A stretch of 64,000 bases of DNA from Rhodobacteraceae bacterium (ex Bugula neritina AB1) (GTDB lineage: Bacteria > Pseudomonadota > Alphaproteobacteria > Rhodobacterales > Rhodobacteraceae): positions 1-64,000 of the forward strand of contig MDLF01000032.1 in the NCBI GenBank assembly GCA_001730095.1. Direction: 5' to 3'. Positions 51,816 to 61,517 of the stretch are shown here, one piece after another. The notes under the pieces were generated by a model. The model was not told where the DNA came from. It ran no database searches and worked only from the letters and a program-made list of their open reading frames with translations. Positions within the stretch are counted from its first letter, which is position 1; each line of letters starts with the position of its first letter. The position numbers were made by a program, and so were the translations under genes.

Positions 51816-52799
51816 TTAGTCCAGCGTGTCCGCAAGCCAGTTCTTGATCAAAAACTGTGCAATTGCCCCTTTGCGCGCGGGTTTCAGAACCGGATGTTCG
51901 CCGGCGAACACTGTCATCATCTCCTGACGGCCGATCCACAGCGCATCCTCGATCTCCTCGGGGTCGATGGTGATCTCACGGCTCAGGGCCTCACCTGCAC
52001 AGCCAAACATCAGCGACATCGGAAAGGCCCAAGGTTGACTCGACAGGTACCGCACTGGACCAACCTGCACTCCGGTTTCCTCCAGCACTTCGCGGCGCAC
52101 CGCGGCCTCCAGCGTCTCTCCCGGTTCCACGAAGCCGGCCAACAAAGAGTACATCCCTTCCGGCCAGCCGGGCGAGCGGCCCATCAGAACGCTGTCACCA
52201 TGGGTGATCAGCATGATCACGACCGGGTCTGTCCGCGGAAAATGCGGCGCTTTGCAGGCCGGGCAGACCCTTTGCCAGCCCGCTTGCGCCATGTCGCTGG
52301 CGGCGCCGCAGCAGGCGCAATACCGGTGGCTGCGGTGCCAGGCCAGCAATGCCTTTGCGGTGGCGGCCAGCTCTGCCTCCAGCGGCGACAGGCGGGTCAT
52401 CACCCGGCGCAGTTCAGCAAAGACATGGCCGGACGGCAGGTCCGGGTGCTGTTGTTCGCTGGCGTCGGCAAAGCTGTTGAGAGCCTCACTGTCGACATCA
52501 TCAGGCTGCCAGCCACTGATATCGCAGGCAAAGCAGGGGGTGCCGTCCGAGGTCAGTCCAAGAAACAGCGCATCCGGTTTGCAGGCTGCGGCCAGCGGAT
52601 GGGCCGGTTTGCTCCAGGCAAGGCCGCAGGGCAGATCCGTCTCCGTTTCCTGCCGCGTCAGCGGTTTGCCCCGCCACATGAGCAGCACCTGGGCGCCGGG
52701 CGTGTTCCAGGCTGTTTCCAAAGCTGCGCTGTCGCTTCGCAGATGCGCGGCGCGTTCCAATATGCCGCCGCCAAAGGTCACCTGTTCCGCGCGTTTCAT
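51816..52799 (-). CDS. nudC: NAD(+)/NADH diphosphatase NudC
   Basis: This 327-residue enzyme hydrolyses NADH (and NAD caps on RNA) to NMNH and AMP. A zinc ribbon is formed by CACCGAASD and RVCPACKAPHFPRTDPVV. The Nudix box is GFVEPGETLEAAVRREVLEE followed by TGV, and the NADH-specific motif is SSQPWAFPMSLMFG. The N-terminal domain (1-150) is typical. ATG 52799 is chosen over a long upstream frame. It is followed by the SRPBCC gene. Confidence 0.95.
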   Translation of the reverse strand: MKRAEQVTFGGGILERAAHLRSDSAALETAWNTPGAQVLLMWRGKPLTRQETETDLPCGLAWSKPAHPLAAACKPDALFLGLTSDGTPCFACDISGWQPDDVDSEALNSFADASEQQHPDLPSGHVFAELRRVMTRLSPLEAELAATAKALLAWHRSHRYCACCGAASDMAQAGWQRVCPACKAPHFPRTDPVVIMLITHGDSVLMGRSPGWPEGMYSLLAGFVEPGETLEAAVRREVLEETGVQVGPVRYLSSQPWAFPMSLMFGCAGEALSREITIDPEEIEDALWIGRQEMMTVFAGEHPVLKPARKGAIAQFLIKNWLADTLD

Positions 52800-53134
52800 G
52801 GCAGCTCTCCTATGGCTGGCGGCCTTTTGGGCCGTGCTCAACGTGGGACTGCAGCCATGCATGACAGTATGACGCAGGGGCAGCCAGCATTCGCCTGCGA
52901 TCAATGCTTGCCTGTCGCAGTGCCGCCACACCTGCCCTGATTAACGCGGGGTCATTTTTCAGCAGAACAGGGAAAACCACGCTGCCGCAGCGGGCGATCT
53001 ACGAAAAAGTTAATATGCTGTGAAAAGGATGCTTTGCAAAAGCGGAAAACGCTGATTCAAATAGCGCGGGACAAGAATAACGCCGAAGGGCGCGAAAGGA
53101 GCGGCGGGCAGGCAGTGTCAGCAGAATTTTGGAT
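52800..53134. other. divergent intergenic region, no gene
   Basis: This gap of about 335 bp between nudC and the metallophosphoesterase should hold two promoters. It contains an AT-rich block at about 53005-53030. No open frame here looks like a real gene. Confidence 0.5.
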
Positions 53135-54988
53135 ATGACCACCGGGGCCGGGACCTCAGAAACCGGGACTTCCGGGACGCTGCATGTGTTGGCCACCACG
53201 GACCTGCACTGCAATCTGCTGAGCCATGATTATTATGCTGACCGGCCGGATCCAGCCATCGGCCTGTCACGGGCGGCCACTTTGATCGCCCAGGCGCGCA
53301 CTGAGGCAGCGCGACTGGGCGCGGCCTGTATCCTGGTTGATAATGGCGACGGGTTGCTGGGATCGCCCCTGGGGGAAATTCTGCCGCAAATGGCTGGACC
53401 GCACCCGCTGATGCGCGCCTTTCAGGTCCTGCAATATGACGCAGCGGGCCTCGGCAACCATGATTTCGATTCCGGGCTGGCTGCTCTGACGAACATGCTG
53501 AAGGACGCGCCTTGCCCGATGCTGTGTGCGAATCTGACGGCCGCGCAGCCGGGCCTGGAACTGCCGTTTGCCGCTTCAGCAGTTCTGGAGCGCGCCGTGC
53601 CCGCCTGCCCAGGCTTGCCGCCTCTGCGGATCGGCGTTTTCTCAGTCCTGCCGCCGCAGACGCTCTCCTGGTGCCGTCAGGTGCTGGCAGGGCAATTGCA
53701 GGCGCAGGGCATTGCAGAGGCCGCCGCCGAGCAGGCGCGGCAGCTGAAGGCGCAGGGCTGCGATCTGGTGCTGGGCCTGGCGCATAGCGGACTGGCGGCA
53801 GAAGGTGGCGACAGCAGTGAAAACGCCTTGGAGCTGCTGGCGGCCCTGCCAGAGATCGACGCTCTGGTTGGCGGCCATACCCATCTGACACTGCCACATC
53901 CGGACCACCCCTTTGCCAAGCCGGTGGTGATGCCAGGCGCGCATGGCTCGCATCTGGGGATGATCCGGCTGGAGCTGGAACATGTTTCCGGCAGCTGGCG
54001 GATGCGCCGTGGCACGCCCAGCCTGCAGCCGGTTGCCCAACCGGGGGCAACAGGTGCCGTGCAGCCGCTGGCGCAGGAGGCGCCTGCATTGGTGCAGGCC
54101 CTGGCAGATGATCACGGCCTCACCTTACAGCGCATGCAGGAGCCGGCAGGACACAGCCCGGTGGCGATGCATTCCTATTTTACCTTCTTTGCGCCGGACC
54201 GCGGTCTTGCCCTGACGGCCAGCGCCCAGGCGGCTGCGGCGCGGGTGCTGCTGCGCGGCACTGACGGTGAAAACCTGCCGTTGCTGTCTGCGGTGGCGCC
54301 AGGCAAATTCGGCGGCCGCTCCGGGCCGCAATATTACACTGATATTGCCGCCGGTGCGCTGTCTGCCCGCAATATTGCGGATCTGCAGGTCTTTCCGAAT
54401 GAACTGAAGGCAATGGCTGTCACGGGCGCGCAGCTGCAGGATTGGCTGGAAATGTCGGCCGGGCTGTTTAACCAGGTGATGCCAGGCAGTGCCGGACAGC
54501 AGCTGGCAGACCCGCATCGGGCAGGCCACAACTTCGATGTGATCTTTGGCCTCAGCTACCGGATCGATGTATCCCAGCCACCGCGGTTCTCCGCCTCGGG
54601 GGCGCTGTTGAATCCGGATGCCCGGCGGGTTTCGGATCTTCGCTGGCAAGGCCAGCCGATTGACCCCGGCCAGCGGTTCGCAGTTGCACTCAACAGTTAC
54701 CGGGCCAGCGGTGGTGGCCGGTTCCGGATGCTGGAAACCGCAGAGGAGCTGCCGTTGCCGCCGCTCCGCATCCGGCAGGCGATCAGCGACTATATTGCCG
54801 GGCGTTTGCCGCCGGATCCGCTGGCCGAGGCCGCCTATCCCTGGCAGCTGGCGCCGGTTCCGGGCGCACGCGCAGTTGCCGTGACAGGGGCGGGCGCTGC
54901 GCAGCACCTGGCGGAATTGCCGGACGGGCTGGCCACGCCACGCGGTTTCAGCAGCGATGGTTTCTGGGAGCTGGAACTGCAGCTATGA
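53135..54988 (+). CDS. 2',3'-cyclic nucleotide phosphodiesterase/5'-nucleotidase family protein
   Basis: This protein of about 617 residues has two domains. The metallophosphoesterase half (about 15-300) has LHVLATTDLHCNLL, ILVDNGDGLLGS, GLGNHDFDSGL and ALVGGHTHLTLP, which supply the two-metal ligands. The C-terminal 5'-nucleotidase half (about 330-570) has NLPLLSAVAPGKFGGRSGPQ and FAVALNSYRASGGGRFRML. It resembles CpdB. No signal peptide is visible, unlike periplasmic CpdB. Substrates are probably cyclic or 3'-nucleotides. The ribosome site is weak. Confidence 0.88.
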   Translation: MTTGAGTSETGTSGTLHVLATTDLHCNLLSHDYYADRPDPAIGLSRAATLIAQARTEAARLGAACILVDNGDGLLGSPLGEILPQMAGPHPLMRAFQVLQYDAAGLGNHDFDSGLAALTNMLKDAPCPMLCANLTAAQPGLELPFAASAVLERAVPACPGLPPLRIGVFSVLPPQTLSWCRQVLAGQLQAQGIAEAAAEQARQLKAQGCDLVLGLAHSGLAAEGGDSSENALELLAALPEIDALVGGHTHLTLPHPDHPFAKPVVMPGAHGSHLGMIRLELEHVSGSWRMRRGTPSLQPVAQPGATGAVQPLAQEAPALVQALADDHGLTLQRMQEPAGHSPVAMHSYFTFFAPDRGLALTASAQAAAARVLLRGTDGENLPLLSAVAPGKFGGRSGPQYYTDIAAGALSARNIADLQVFPNELKAMAVTGAQLQDWLEMSAGLFNQVMPGSAGQQLADPHRAGHNFDVIFGLSYRIDVSQPPRFSASGALLNPDARRVSDLRWQGQPIDPGQRFAVALNSYRASGGGRFRMLETAEELPLPPLRIRQAISDYIAGRLPPDPLAEAAYPWQLAPVPGARAVAVTGAGAAQHLAELPDGLATPRGFSSDGFWELELQL

Positions 54989-55053
54989 CTGGCTGAACTC
55001 AGCGCAGGCGGCGCAGCCCTTGCCAATCCCGGCAGCGGCCCTTATATCGGGAT

Positions 55054-55152
55054 TCGAGAGGTTGGCGCGGGCAGGCGCCTCGCCAACCTGGTCAGATCCG
55101 GAAGGAAGCAGCCACAACGAGCCCCGCTTGGGTCGATGTCCAGCCTCTCACT
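55054..55152 (+). ncRNA. ffs: signal recognition particle 4.5S RNA
   Basis: A hairpin closed by GAGAGG (55056-55061) and CCTCTC (55144-55149) contains the universally conserved domain IV sequence GGTCAGATCCGGAAGGAAGC followed by AGCCACAACGA. The length of about 97 nt is normal for a bacterial small SRP RNA. It partners Ffh in cotranslational targeting. Ends are approximate. Confidence 0.95.
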
Positions 55153-55302
55153 TACCCCCCCTCCACTATTACCTCCCCTGAACCAATTGATGTGAAATTG
55201 ACAAGGGGCTCCCGCCCGCTTTGGAGCAATCAAAGATTGCCCCGCGCCGTTGGGCCGGGCGCCACGCTGGCGCGTGGCGGGAATCGCCGCTTCTTCTGGC
55301 TG

Positions 55303-55350
55303 GAAATATCCTGGGGTGAATTGGCCTGGAGGCCAAGAGGGGCAACGCCC
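55303..55350 (+). repeat. possible extragenic repeat (AAATATCCTGGGGTGAATTGG)
   Basis: The segment GGAAATATCCTGGGGTGAAT followed by TGGCCTGGAGGCCAAGAGGG has internal pairing (GGCC/GGCC) and resembles a short element that I have seen at gene ends in Roseobacter genomes. A related fragment (GGTCAAGAGGGGCGCC) occurs at about 44228-44243. Confidence 0.35.
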
Positions 55351-55369
55351 CTGCCTGCCGTGCGCTAGT

Positions 55370-56203
55370 TCAGAACCGGCCGTTGTCCGCCGGGTAAACG
55401 CCAAGGATTTCCACATTGGTGGTGAAATAACTCAGCTCGTCCATCGCCAGCTGCACATTGGCGTCATCGGGATGGCCTTCGATGTCGGCATAAAACTGGG
55501 TCGCGGTGAACGAGCCGTCCACCATATAGCTTTCCAGTTTGGTCATGTTGATGCCGTTGGTGGCAAAACCGCCCATCGCCTTGTAAAGCGCCGCCGGGAT
55601 GTTGCGCACCTGAAACACGAAGCTGGTGATCATGTTATGGGCGCCGCGGCGGCTAAAGTCCGGCTTCTGCGCCATGATCAGAAAGCGGGTGGTGTTGTCG
55701 CTGCTGTCCTCGATATGGCGAGCAAGCACATTCAGACCGTAGATCTCGCCTGCCAGTTCGCTGGCCAGCGCGGCAGAATGGATGTCGCCGGCTTCGGCCA
55801 CATCACGGGCGGCGCGCGCGTTGTCGGGGCTAACCCGGCCGCGGATGCCATTGTCCCGCAGGAAGGTTCCGCATTGCGGCAAAAGCACCAGATGCGAATG
55901 CGCCTCCTGGATGTCTTCCAGTTTTGCTCCCGGCACCGCCAGCAGGTTGATATGCACCCGCACAAAGGCTTCGTCCACGATATGCAGCCCGCTGTGCGGC
56001 AACAGCCGGTGGCTGTCGGCCACGCGGCCATAGGTGGAGTTTTCCACCGGCAGCATCGCCTGCTCCGCCGCGCCGCTGCGCACCGCTTCCAGAATGTCCT
56101 CAAACGTGCGGCAGGCCAGCACCTCCATGCCGGGGCGGGCGATGCGGCAGGCCTCGTGGCTGTAGGAGCCAAGCTCCCCCTGAATGGCGATTTTGCGGCT
56201 CAT
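55370..56203 (-). CDS. pheA: prephenate dehydratase
   Basis: This 277-residue monofunctional enzyme converts prephenate to phenylpyruvate for phenylalanine synthesis. The catalytic domain (1-180) has AIQGELGSYSHEACR, LPVENSTYGRVADSHRLL and the catalytic DNTTRFLIMAQ. The ACT domain (about 190-275) has the GALYKA-like IPAALYKAMGGFATNGIN and KLESYMVDG; the classical ESRP is replaced by ESYM. The ATG at 56203 is chosen. It is divergent from cycM. Confidence 0.95.
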   Translation of the reverse strand: MSRKIAIQGELGSYSHEACRIARPGMEVLACRTFEDILEAVRSGAAEQAMLPVENSTYGRVADSHRLLPHSGLHIVDEAFVRVHINLLAVPGAKLEDIQEAHSHLVLLPQCGTFLRDNGIRGRVSPDNARAARDVAEAGDIHSAALASELAGEIYGLNVLARHIEDSSDNTTRFLIMAQKPDFSRRGAHNMITSFVFQVRNIPAALYKAMGGFATNGINMTKLESYMVDGSFTATQFYADIEGHPDDANVQLAMDELSYFTTNVEILGVYPADNGRF

Positions 56204-56322
56204 GGGTGTGTTCCCCGTGCAAAACTTCAAGATTTGGGCGTTTCGTCGCGCTGTCTATACCTTGCCACTTTGAAGGGGAAGCCTTAGACAACCGGTCAGA
56301 CAGCTAAATGGACCCGCGATTC

Positions 56323-56829
56323 ATGTTTGACACAATGACCCTTACCAAAGCGACCGCAGGCTTTTGCGGCGCGTTCCTGGTTCTCCTGCTGGGCAAATGG
56401 GCCGCAGAGGGCCTGTATCACGTGGACAGCCACGGTGAGGCCGCCTATGTGATCGAAGTCGCCTCGGCCGAAGCCGCCAGCGATGAGCCGGAAGTCAGCT
56501 TCGAAGAGCTGATGGCCTCTGCCGATGTTGCCAAAGGCGCAAAAGTTTTCAAGAAATGCTCTGCCTGCCACAAGCTGGAAGACGGCGCGAACTCAACTGG
56601 CCCCTACCTCTATGGCGTGGTTGGCCGCAATATCGCTGCCGCACCGGGCTTTGGCTATTCCGGCGCTCTGACCGGCATGGCAGACAAGGCCTGGACTGCC
56701 GAAGAGCTGGACGCCTTCCTGACCAAGCCGTCGGCCTATGCGTCTGGCACCACCATGTCGTTCTCGGGTCTGAAGAAACAGAAAGACCGCGTGAACCTGA
56801 TCGCCTATCTGGACAGCCTGGACAACTAA
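56323..56829 (+). CDS. cycM: membrane-anchored cytochrome c (CycM/cytochrome cy type)
   Basis: This 168-residue protein has an uncleaved N-terminal anchor (MTLTKATAGFCGAFLVLLLG), an acidic linker, and a cytochrome c domain with heme motif CSACHKL near residue 85 and the axial Met in TTMSFSGLKKQKDR. NIAAAPGFGYSGALTGM is typical of class I cytochromes. It carries electrons between bc1 and terminal oxidases in the membrane. The start at 56323 matches the family; an ATG at 56308 lies upstream in frame. Confidence 0.93.
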   Translation: MFDTMTLTKATAGFCGAFLVLLLGKWAAEGLYHVDSHGEAAYVIEVASAEAASDEPEVSFEELMASADVAKGAKVFKKCSACHKLEDGANSTGPYLYGVVGRNIAAAPGFGYSGALTGMADKAWTAEELDAFLTKPSAYASGTTMSFSGLKKQKDRVNLIAYLDSLDN

Positions 56830-56860
56830 ACCTGTCTACTGTCCCAGCTATCCAACCGAA

Positions 56861-56892
56861 AAAGCCGCTGCAGACCCGCAGCGGCTTTTTTT
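56861..56892 (+). terminator. Rho-independent terminator of cycM
   Basis: AAAGCCGCTGC and GCAGCGGCTTT form an 11-bp stem with an AGACCC loop and a T-run after it. It lies 32 bp after the stop codon. Confidence 0.95.
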
Positions 56893-56916
56893 GATGGCAG
56901 CATTGCCCGGCCGTCA

Positions 56917-57153
56917 TCAGGCCGGGTTGTTTTCCCGGTAATAGGCCAGCGCATCGCGTTCCTGACCGTCGGGCAGGATGCAGACGCCGATGGGGCCGGC
57001 CTTGCCGCTGCGCCGCACATACTGGCCGCTGCTCTGGACGCAGAACGCCTCTTCGGGGCTGGAATAGACCACTTCCTCCTCCTGCTGGGCGCAGGCGCTG
57101 AGGGCTGCAACCCCGGCCAGGGCAAGGGGGGCTAGATACTTCACTGTCGGCAT
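56917..57153 (-). CDS. DUF333-like lipoprotein
   Basis: This 78-residue precursor has a lipoprotein signal (YLAPLALAGVAALSAC). The mature part resembles DUF333: AFCVQSSGQYVRRSGKAGPI and GVCILPDGQERDALAYY, with two Cys that may form a disulfide. It is small and cell-envelope located. ATG 57153 matches the signal; a longer frame to 57219 does not. Confidence 0.83.
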   Translation of the reverse strand: MPTVKYLAPLALAGVAALSACAQQEEEVVYSSPEEAFCVQSSGQYVRRSGKAGPIGVCILPDGQERDALAYYRENNPA

Positions 57154-57386
57154 TTCTGTCTCCCTGAGGTTCTGACGTTTTTGTGATTCGAGGCTGGCAT
57201 GCAGTCCAATACCGGGCAAGCAGCCGCTGAAAAGGCTGGCAGGATCGGCCGTTGCACGCCAAAAGGGAGCGTGGCGCGAACAGGAAACCGCCTAATCGCA
57301 ACTTGAATGTTACCGCCCCCCGCCATTAGCTTGTGGGCAGATAAGATCCTGGGCGCTAGGCCGCAGGCAAAAGGAGGTCATGGCAG

Positions 57387-59312
57387 ATGAATCCCGCTCG
57401 AGCTGCGGCGCGCGTGCGCACAATGGACAGGGTGAACCCGCTGCAGGTAGCTGCGGTACTGGCCCAGGCTCTGACACTGGGGCTGATCCTGGTTCTTGCC
57501 GCGGCGACGCTGGTCCGGGCAGAGGACACCATCATCAAGGCCCATGGCTTTGCCGAGTTCGGGGATCTGAAATACCCCCAAGGCTTTGCGCATTTCGACT
57601 ATGTGAACCCTGAGGCGCCCAAGGGCGGTGAACTGGCGATTTCGGCGGTTGGCACTTTCGACAGCATGAACCCCTACACCCGCAAGGGCCGGGCAGGGAT
57701 GTTGTCTTCGCAGCACTTCGAAAGCCTGATGGTCGGCTCGTACGATGAACCCGGCTCCTACTACGGGCTGCTGGCCGAAAGCCTTGAGTATCCGGAAAGC
57801 CAGGACTGGGTGATCTTCAATCTGCGGCCCGAGGCGCGGTTTTCGGACGGGTCTGCGGTTACGGCTGATGATGTGGTCTTCTCTCACAACATTCTGCTGG
57901 AGCAGGGGCTGAAATCCTATGCCGAAGCCGTGCGCAAGCGCATCCCAAAGGCCGAAGCACTGGGGCCGCACCGGGTGAAATTCTACTTCTCGCCGGACTT
58001 CCCGCGCCGGGCGATGATTTCCCAGGTGGCCGGCACGTCGGTATTCTCCAAGGCTTGGTTCGAGGCCGACCCCGAAAACCGCCGCATTGACGAACCGCGG
58101 CTGGAACCGGGCATCGGCTCGGGGCCTTACGTGCTGGACAAGGCAGAGGTGAACCAAAGCATCATTTACCGCCGCAACCCGGACTACTGGGGCAAGGACA
58201 TCAACGTGAATATCGGTCGCCACAACTATGACAGCATCCGGGTTGAGTACTTTGGCGATGCGGTGGCCGCGATGGAAGGGTTCAAGGCAGGGGTCTACAC
58301 GCTGCGCCCTGAAAACAGTTCTAAAAGCTGGGCGACTGCCTACAATTTTGATGCGGTGAACGCAGGCGAGGTGGTCAAAGGCGAAATTCCGGACGGAAAC
58401 GTGCCTGCGGCCTCTGGCTTTGTGATGAACCTGCTGCGTCCCAAATTCCAGGACATCCGCGTCCGCGAGGCGCTGCAGCTGGCCTATAATTTCGAGTGGA
58501 CCAACGAAAGCCTGCAATATGGGTTGTTCCGCCACCGGTCCTCTTTCTGGCAGGACACGCCGCTGCAGGCTGAGGGCCTGCCCGAAGGCCGCGAAAAAGA
58601 GGTGCTGGAGGCGCTGGACGGTCAGATCGATCCATCGCTGCTGACCTCGGAGCCGGTGATGGCGCATGCCTCCAAACCGGCCCGCCCCGGCGACCGCAAG
58701 AACCTGCGCCGCGCCATGAAACTGCTGGACGAGGCTGGCTGGACCGTCGGCGATGACGGCGTGCGCCGCAACGCGGACGGCGAGGTGTTCAAACTGGAGT
58801 TTCTGGTCGACAGCCCGACCATCGAACGTATCGTGCAGCCCTATGTCACCAATCTGAACACCATGGGGCTGGAGGCTGTGGTGAACCGGGTCGACTATGC
58901 ACAATTCACCAGCCGCCGCCGCGAGAAGGAGTTCGACATGATCTCCTCCGCCTACCGGATGTCGCTGGAGCCTTCGACCGGCCTCTACCAGCAATTCGGC
59001 TCCGAAGCGCATGAGTATTCGGTCTTCAACCCCGCCGGGCTGGCCGATCCGGCAGTCGATGCGCTGATCGGCAATATCGTCAATGCCACGACACAGGACG
59101 AACTGCGCGCCAATGCCCGCGCCCTAGACCGGGTGCTGCGTGCCAAACGATTTGCGGTGCCGACCTGGTATCTGGACGTGAACTGGGTTGCTTATTGGGA
59201 CATGTACAGCCAGCCGGAAAACCTGCCGCCCTACAGCCCGGGCTTCCTGGACCTGTGGTGGATTGACGATGCCCGCGAAGCGGCGCTGAAGTCTTCCGGC
59301 GCGCTGCGGTAA
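57387..59312 (+). CDS. yejA: ABC transporter substrate-binding protein, YejA type
   Basis: This 641-residue periplasmic binding protein has a signal-like N-terminus with an extended basic start (ARAAARVRTMDRVNPLQVAA) and hydrophobic core (LTLGLILVLAAATLVRA). The SBP_bac_5 fold begins AHGFAEFGDLKYPQGFAHFD. It contains FNLRPEARFSDGSAVTADDV and ends YSPGFLDLWWIDDAREAA. YejA binds oligopeptides and microcin C-like peptides. AAGGAGG lies 9 nt before the start. It is the first gene of yejABEF. Confidence 0.95.
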   Translation: MNPARAAARVRTMDRVNPLQVAAVLAQALTLGLILVLAAATLVRAEDTIIKAHGFAEFGDLKYPQGFAHFDYVNPEAPKGGELAISAVGTFDSMNPYTRKGRAGMLSSQHFESLMVGSYDEPGSYYGLLAESLEYPESQDWVIFNLRPEARFSDGSAVTADDVVFSHNILLEQGLKSYAEAVRKRIPKAEALGPHRVKFYFSPDFPRRAMISQVAGTSVFSKAWFEADPENRRIDEPRLEPGIGSGPYVLDKAEVNQSIIYRRNPDYWGKDINVNIGRHNYDSIRVEYFGDAVAAMEGFKAGVYTLRPENSSKSWATAYNFDAVNAGEVVKGEIPDGNVPAASGFVMNLLRPKFQDIRVREALQLAYNFEWTNESLQYGLFRHRSSFWQDTPLQAEGLPEGREKEVLEALDGQIDPSLLTSEPVMAHASKPARPGDRKNLRRAMKLLDEAGWTVGDDGVRRNADGEVFKLEFLVDSPTIERIVQPYVTNLNTMGLEAVVNRVDYAQFTSRRREKEFDMISSAYRMSLEPSTGLYQQFGSEAHEYSVFNPAGLADPAVDALIGNIVNATTQDELRANARALDRVLRAKRFAVPTWYLDVNWVAYWDMYSQPENLPPYSPGFLDLWWIDDAREAALKSSGALR

Positions 59313-59321
59313 ACCACAGCC

Positions 59322-60407
59322 ATGGCAGCCTATATTTTCCGACGCCTGCTCTTGGTGATCCCGACGCTGTTCGGCATCCTGGTGGTGAATTTTGCCCTGG
59401 TGCAATTTGTCCCCGGCGGCCCTGTAGAACAGATCATCGCCCAGCTCGAAGGCGGCGGCGATGTGTTCGAAGGATTCGCCGGCGGCGGTGGTGACACCGG
59501 CACTGAAACCATCGGTGCCAATGAAAACTACGCCGGCCGCCAGGGGCTGCCACCGGAACTGATCGCGGAACTCGAAGAGCAGTTCGGCCTTGATAAACCA
59601 CCACTGGAGCGGTTCCTGATCATGCTGGGCAATTACGCCACGTTTGATTTCGGCGAGAGTTATTTCCGCAAGATCGCAGTGACCGACCTGGTGTTGGAAA
59701 AAATGCCGGTCTCGATCTCGCTGGGCCTGTGGTCGACCCTGATCGCCTATCTAATCTCGATCCCGCTGGGCATTCGCAAGGCGATGAAAGACGGCTCCTC
59801 CTTCGACACCTGGACCAGCGGCGTGATCATCGCGGCCTATGCCATCCCCGGTTTCCTGTTTGCCATCATGCTGCTGGTGCTGTTTGCCGGCGGCTCCTAC
59901 TGGCAGATCTTCCCGCTGCGCGGGCTGACGTCCGACAATTGGGACAGCCTCAGCCTTATTGGCAAAATCCTGGATTACTTCTGGCACATCGCGCTGCCGG
60001 TCGCAGCCTCGACCATTGCGGCCTTCGCCACCCTGACGCTGCTCACCAAGAATTCCTTTCTGGATGAGATCAAAAAGCAATACGTCATGACCGCCCGTGC
60101 CAAGGGGCTCAGTGAAACGCGGGTGCTTTACGGCCATGTGTTCCGCAATGCGATGCTAATTGTGATTGCCGGTTTCCCGGCGGTTTTCATCGGCGTGTTC
60201 TTTGCCGGCTCTCTGATCATCGAGACGATTTTCTCGCTCGACGGGCTGGGCCGACTGGGGTTTGAAGCTGCGGTGGCGCGTGACTATCCGGTGATGTTCG
60301 GCACAATGTATATCTTCGGGCTGATGGGGCTGGTGGTCGGCATCCTCTCTGACTTGATGTATGTGTTCGTCGATCCCCGCATCGACTTTGAAAAGCGGGA
60401 GGGCTGA
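59322..60407 (+). CDS. yejB: ABC transporter permease YejB
   Basis: This 361-residue inner-membrane permease begins [20 protein letters not shown] and has six hydrophobic segments. The cytoplasmic EAA-type loop is near [19 protein letters not shown], which contacts the ATPase. A long periplasmic Gly-rich insert (about 50-80) is typical of YejB. It starts 9 bp after yejA. Confidence 0.95.
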   Translation: MAAYIFRRLLLVIPTLFGILVVNFALVQFVPGGPVEQIIAQLEGGGDVFEGFAGGGGDTGTETIGANENYAGRQGLPPELIAELEEQFGLDKPPLERFLIMLGNYATFDFGESYFRKIAVTDLVLEKMPVSISLGLWSTLIAYLISIPLGIRKAMKDGSSFDTWTSGVIIAAYAIPGFLFAIMLLVLFAGGSYWQIFPLRGLTSDNWDSLSLIGKILDYFWHIALPVAASTIAAFATLTLLTKNSFLDEIKKQYVMTARAKGLSETRVLYGHVFRNAMLIVIAGFPAVFIGVFFAGSLIIETIFSLDGLGRLGFEAAVARDYPVMFGTMYIFGLMGLVVGILSDLMYVFVDPRIDFEKREG

Positions 60408-60410
60408 TCC

Positions 60411-61517
60411 ATGGCGTTATCCCCCCTGAACCAGCGCCGCTGGCATAATTTCTGCAAAAACCGCCGTGCCTACTGGTCGCTGTGGATCTTTTCGGTGCTG
60501 TTCGGCCTGTCGCTCTTTGCCGAATTCATCGCCAACGACAAACCGATCCTTGTCAGCTACCGGGGCGAGGTCTATGCACCGGTGTTCAAATTCTACCCGG
60601 AAACCAAATTCGGCGGCGATTTCCAAACAGAGGCGGTTTATTCCGATCCGGAAGTCGAATGCCTGATCCGCTCCGGTGGGGTGGAAGACTGCTTTGACGA
60701 ACCAGCAGCCATCCTGGAGGAGATCACGACCGGCACCTATGCAGCGGAAGGCTTCGCAGAAGGCTGGACCCTATGGCCGCCCATTCCCTACAGTTTCAAC
60801 ACCACGGTGGACCGCCCGGGTGCTGCGCCGCTGCCGCCGGGCGGGCTGAACCTTCTGGGCACCGATGACACCAAGCGCGATGTGCTGGCGCGGGTGATCT
60901 ACGGTTTCCGCCTATCGATCCTGTTCACCCTGATGGTCACAGGCGCCGCCAGCCTGATCGGCATTCTGGCCGGCGCTGTGCAGGGCTACTTCGGCGGTCT
61001 CACCGACCTGATCTTCCAGCGGGTGATCGAGGTCTGGGGATCAATCAACTCGCTTTATGTGATCATCATCATGTTTGCGATCCTGGGGCGCAGTTTCTGG
61101 CTGCTGGTGGGTCTGATGATCCTGTTTGGCTGGACCGCTCTTGTCGGTGTGGTGCGGGCCGAGTTCCTGCGCGCCCGCAACCTGGAATATGTCCGCGCCG
61201 CCAAGGCACTGGGCGTCGGCAACCTGACGATCATGTTCCGCCATATGCTGCCCAATGCGATGGTGGCGACGCTGACCATGCTGCCCTTCATCATCACCGG
61301 CACCATCGGCCTGCTGGCCGGGCTCGATTTCCTCGGCTTCGGCCTGCCGTCCTCGGCGCCGTCCCTGGGCGAGCTGACCCTGCAGGCCAAACAGAACCTC
61401 GAAGCGCCCTGGCTGGCTTTCACCGCCTTCTTCACCTTTGCCATCATGCTGTCGCTCTTGATTTTCATTTTCGAAGGCGTGCGCGATGCCTTCGACCCGC
61501 GGAAGACGTTTTCATGA
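60411..61517 (+). CDS. yejE: ABC transporter permease YejE
   Basis: This 368-residue permease begins LSPLNQRRWHNFCKNRRAYW and has a large periplasmic loop (about 45-140, including GGDFQTEAVYSDPEVECLIR) as in YejE. LLGTDDTKRDVLARVIYGFR and the EAA loop near AKALGVGNLTIMFRHMLPNA follow. It starts 3 bp after yejB. Confidence 0.95.
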   Translation: MALSPLNQRRWHNFCKNRRAYWSLWIFSVLFGLSLFAEFIANDKPILVSYRGEVYAPVFKFYPETKFGGDFQTEAVYSDPEVECLIRSGGVEDCFDEPAAILEEITTGTYAAEGFAEGWTLWPPIPYSFNTTVDRPGAAPLPPGGLNLLGTDDTKRDVLARVIYGFRLSILFTLMVTGAASLIGILAGAVQGYFGGLTDLIFQRVIEVWGSINSLYVIIIMFAILGRSFWLLVGLMILFGWTALVGVVRAEFLRARNLEYVRAAKALGVGNLTIMFRHMLPNAMVATLTMLPFIITGTIGLLAGLDFLGFGLPSSAPSLGELTLQAKQNLEAPWLAFTAFFTFAIMLSLLIFIFEGVRDAFDPRKTFS

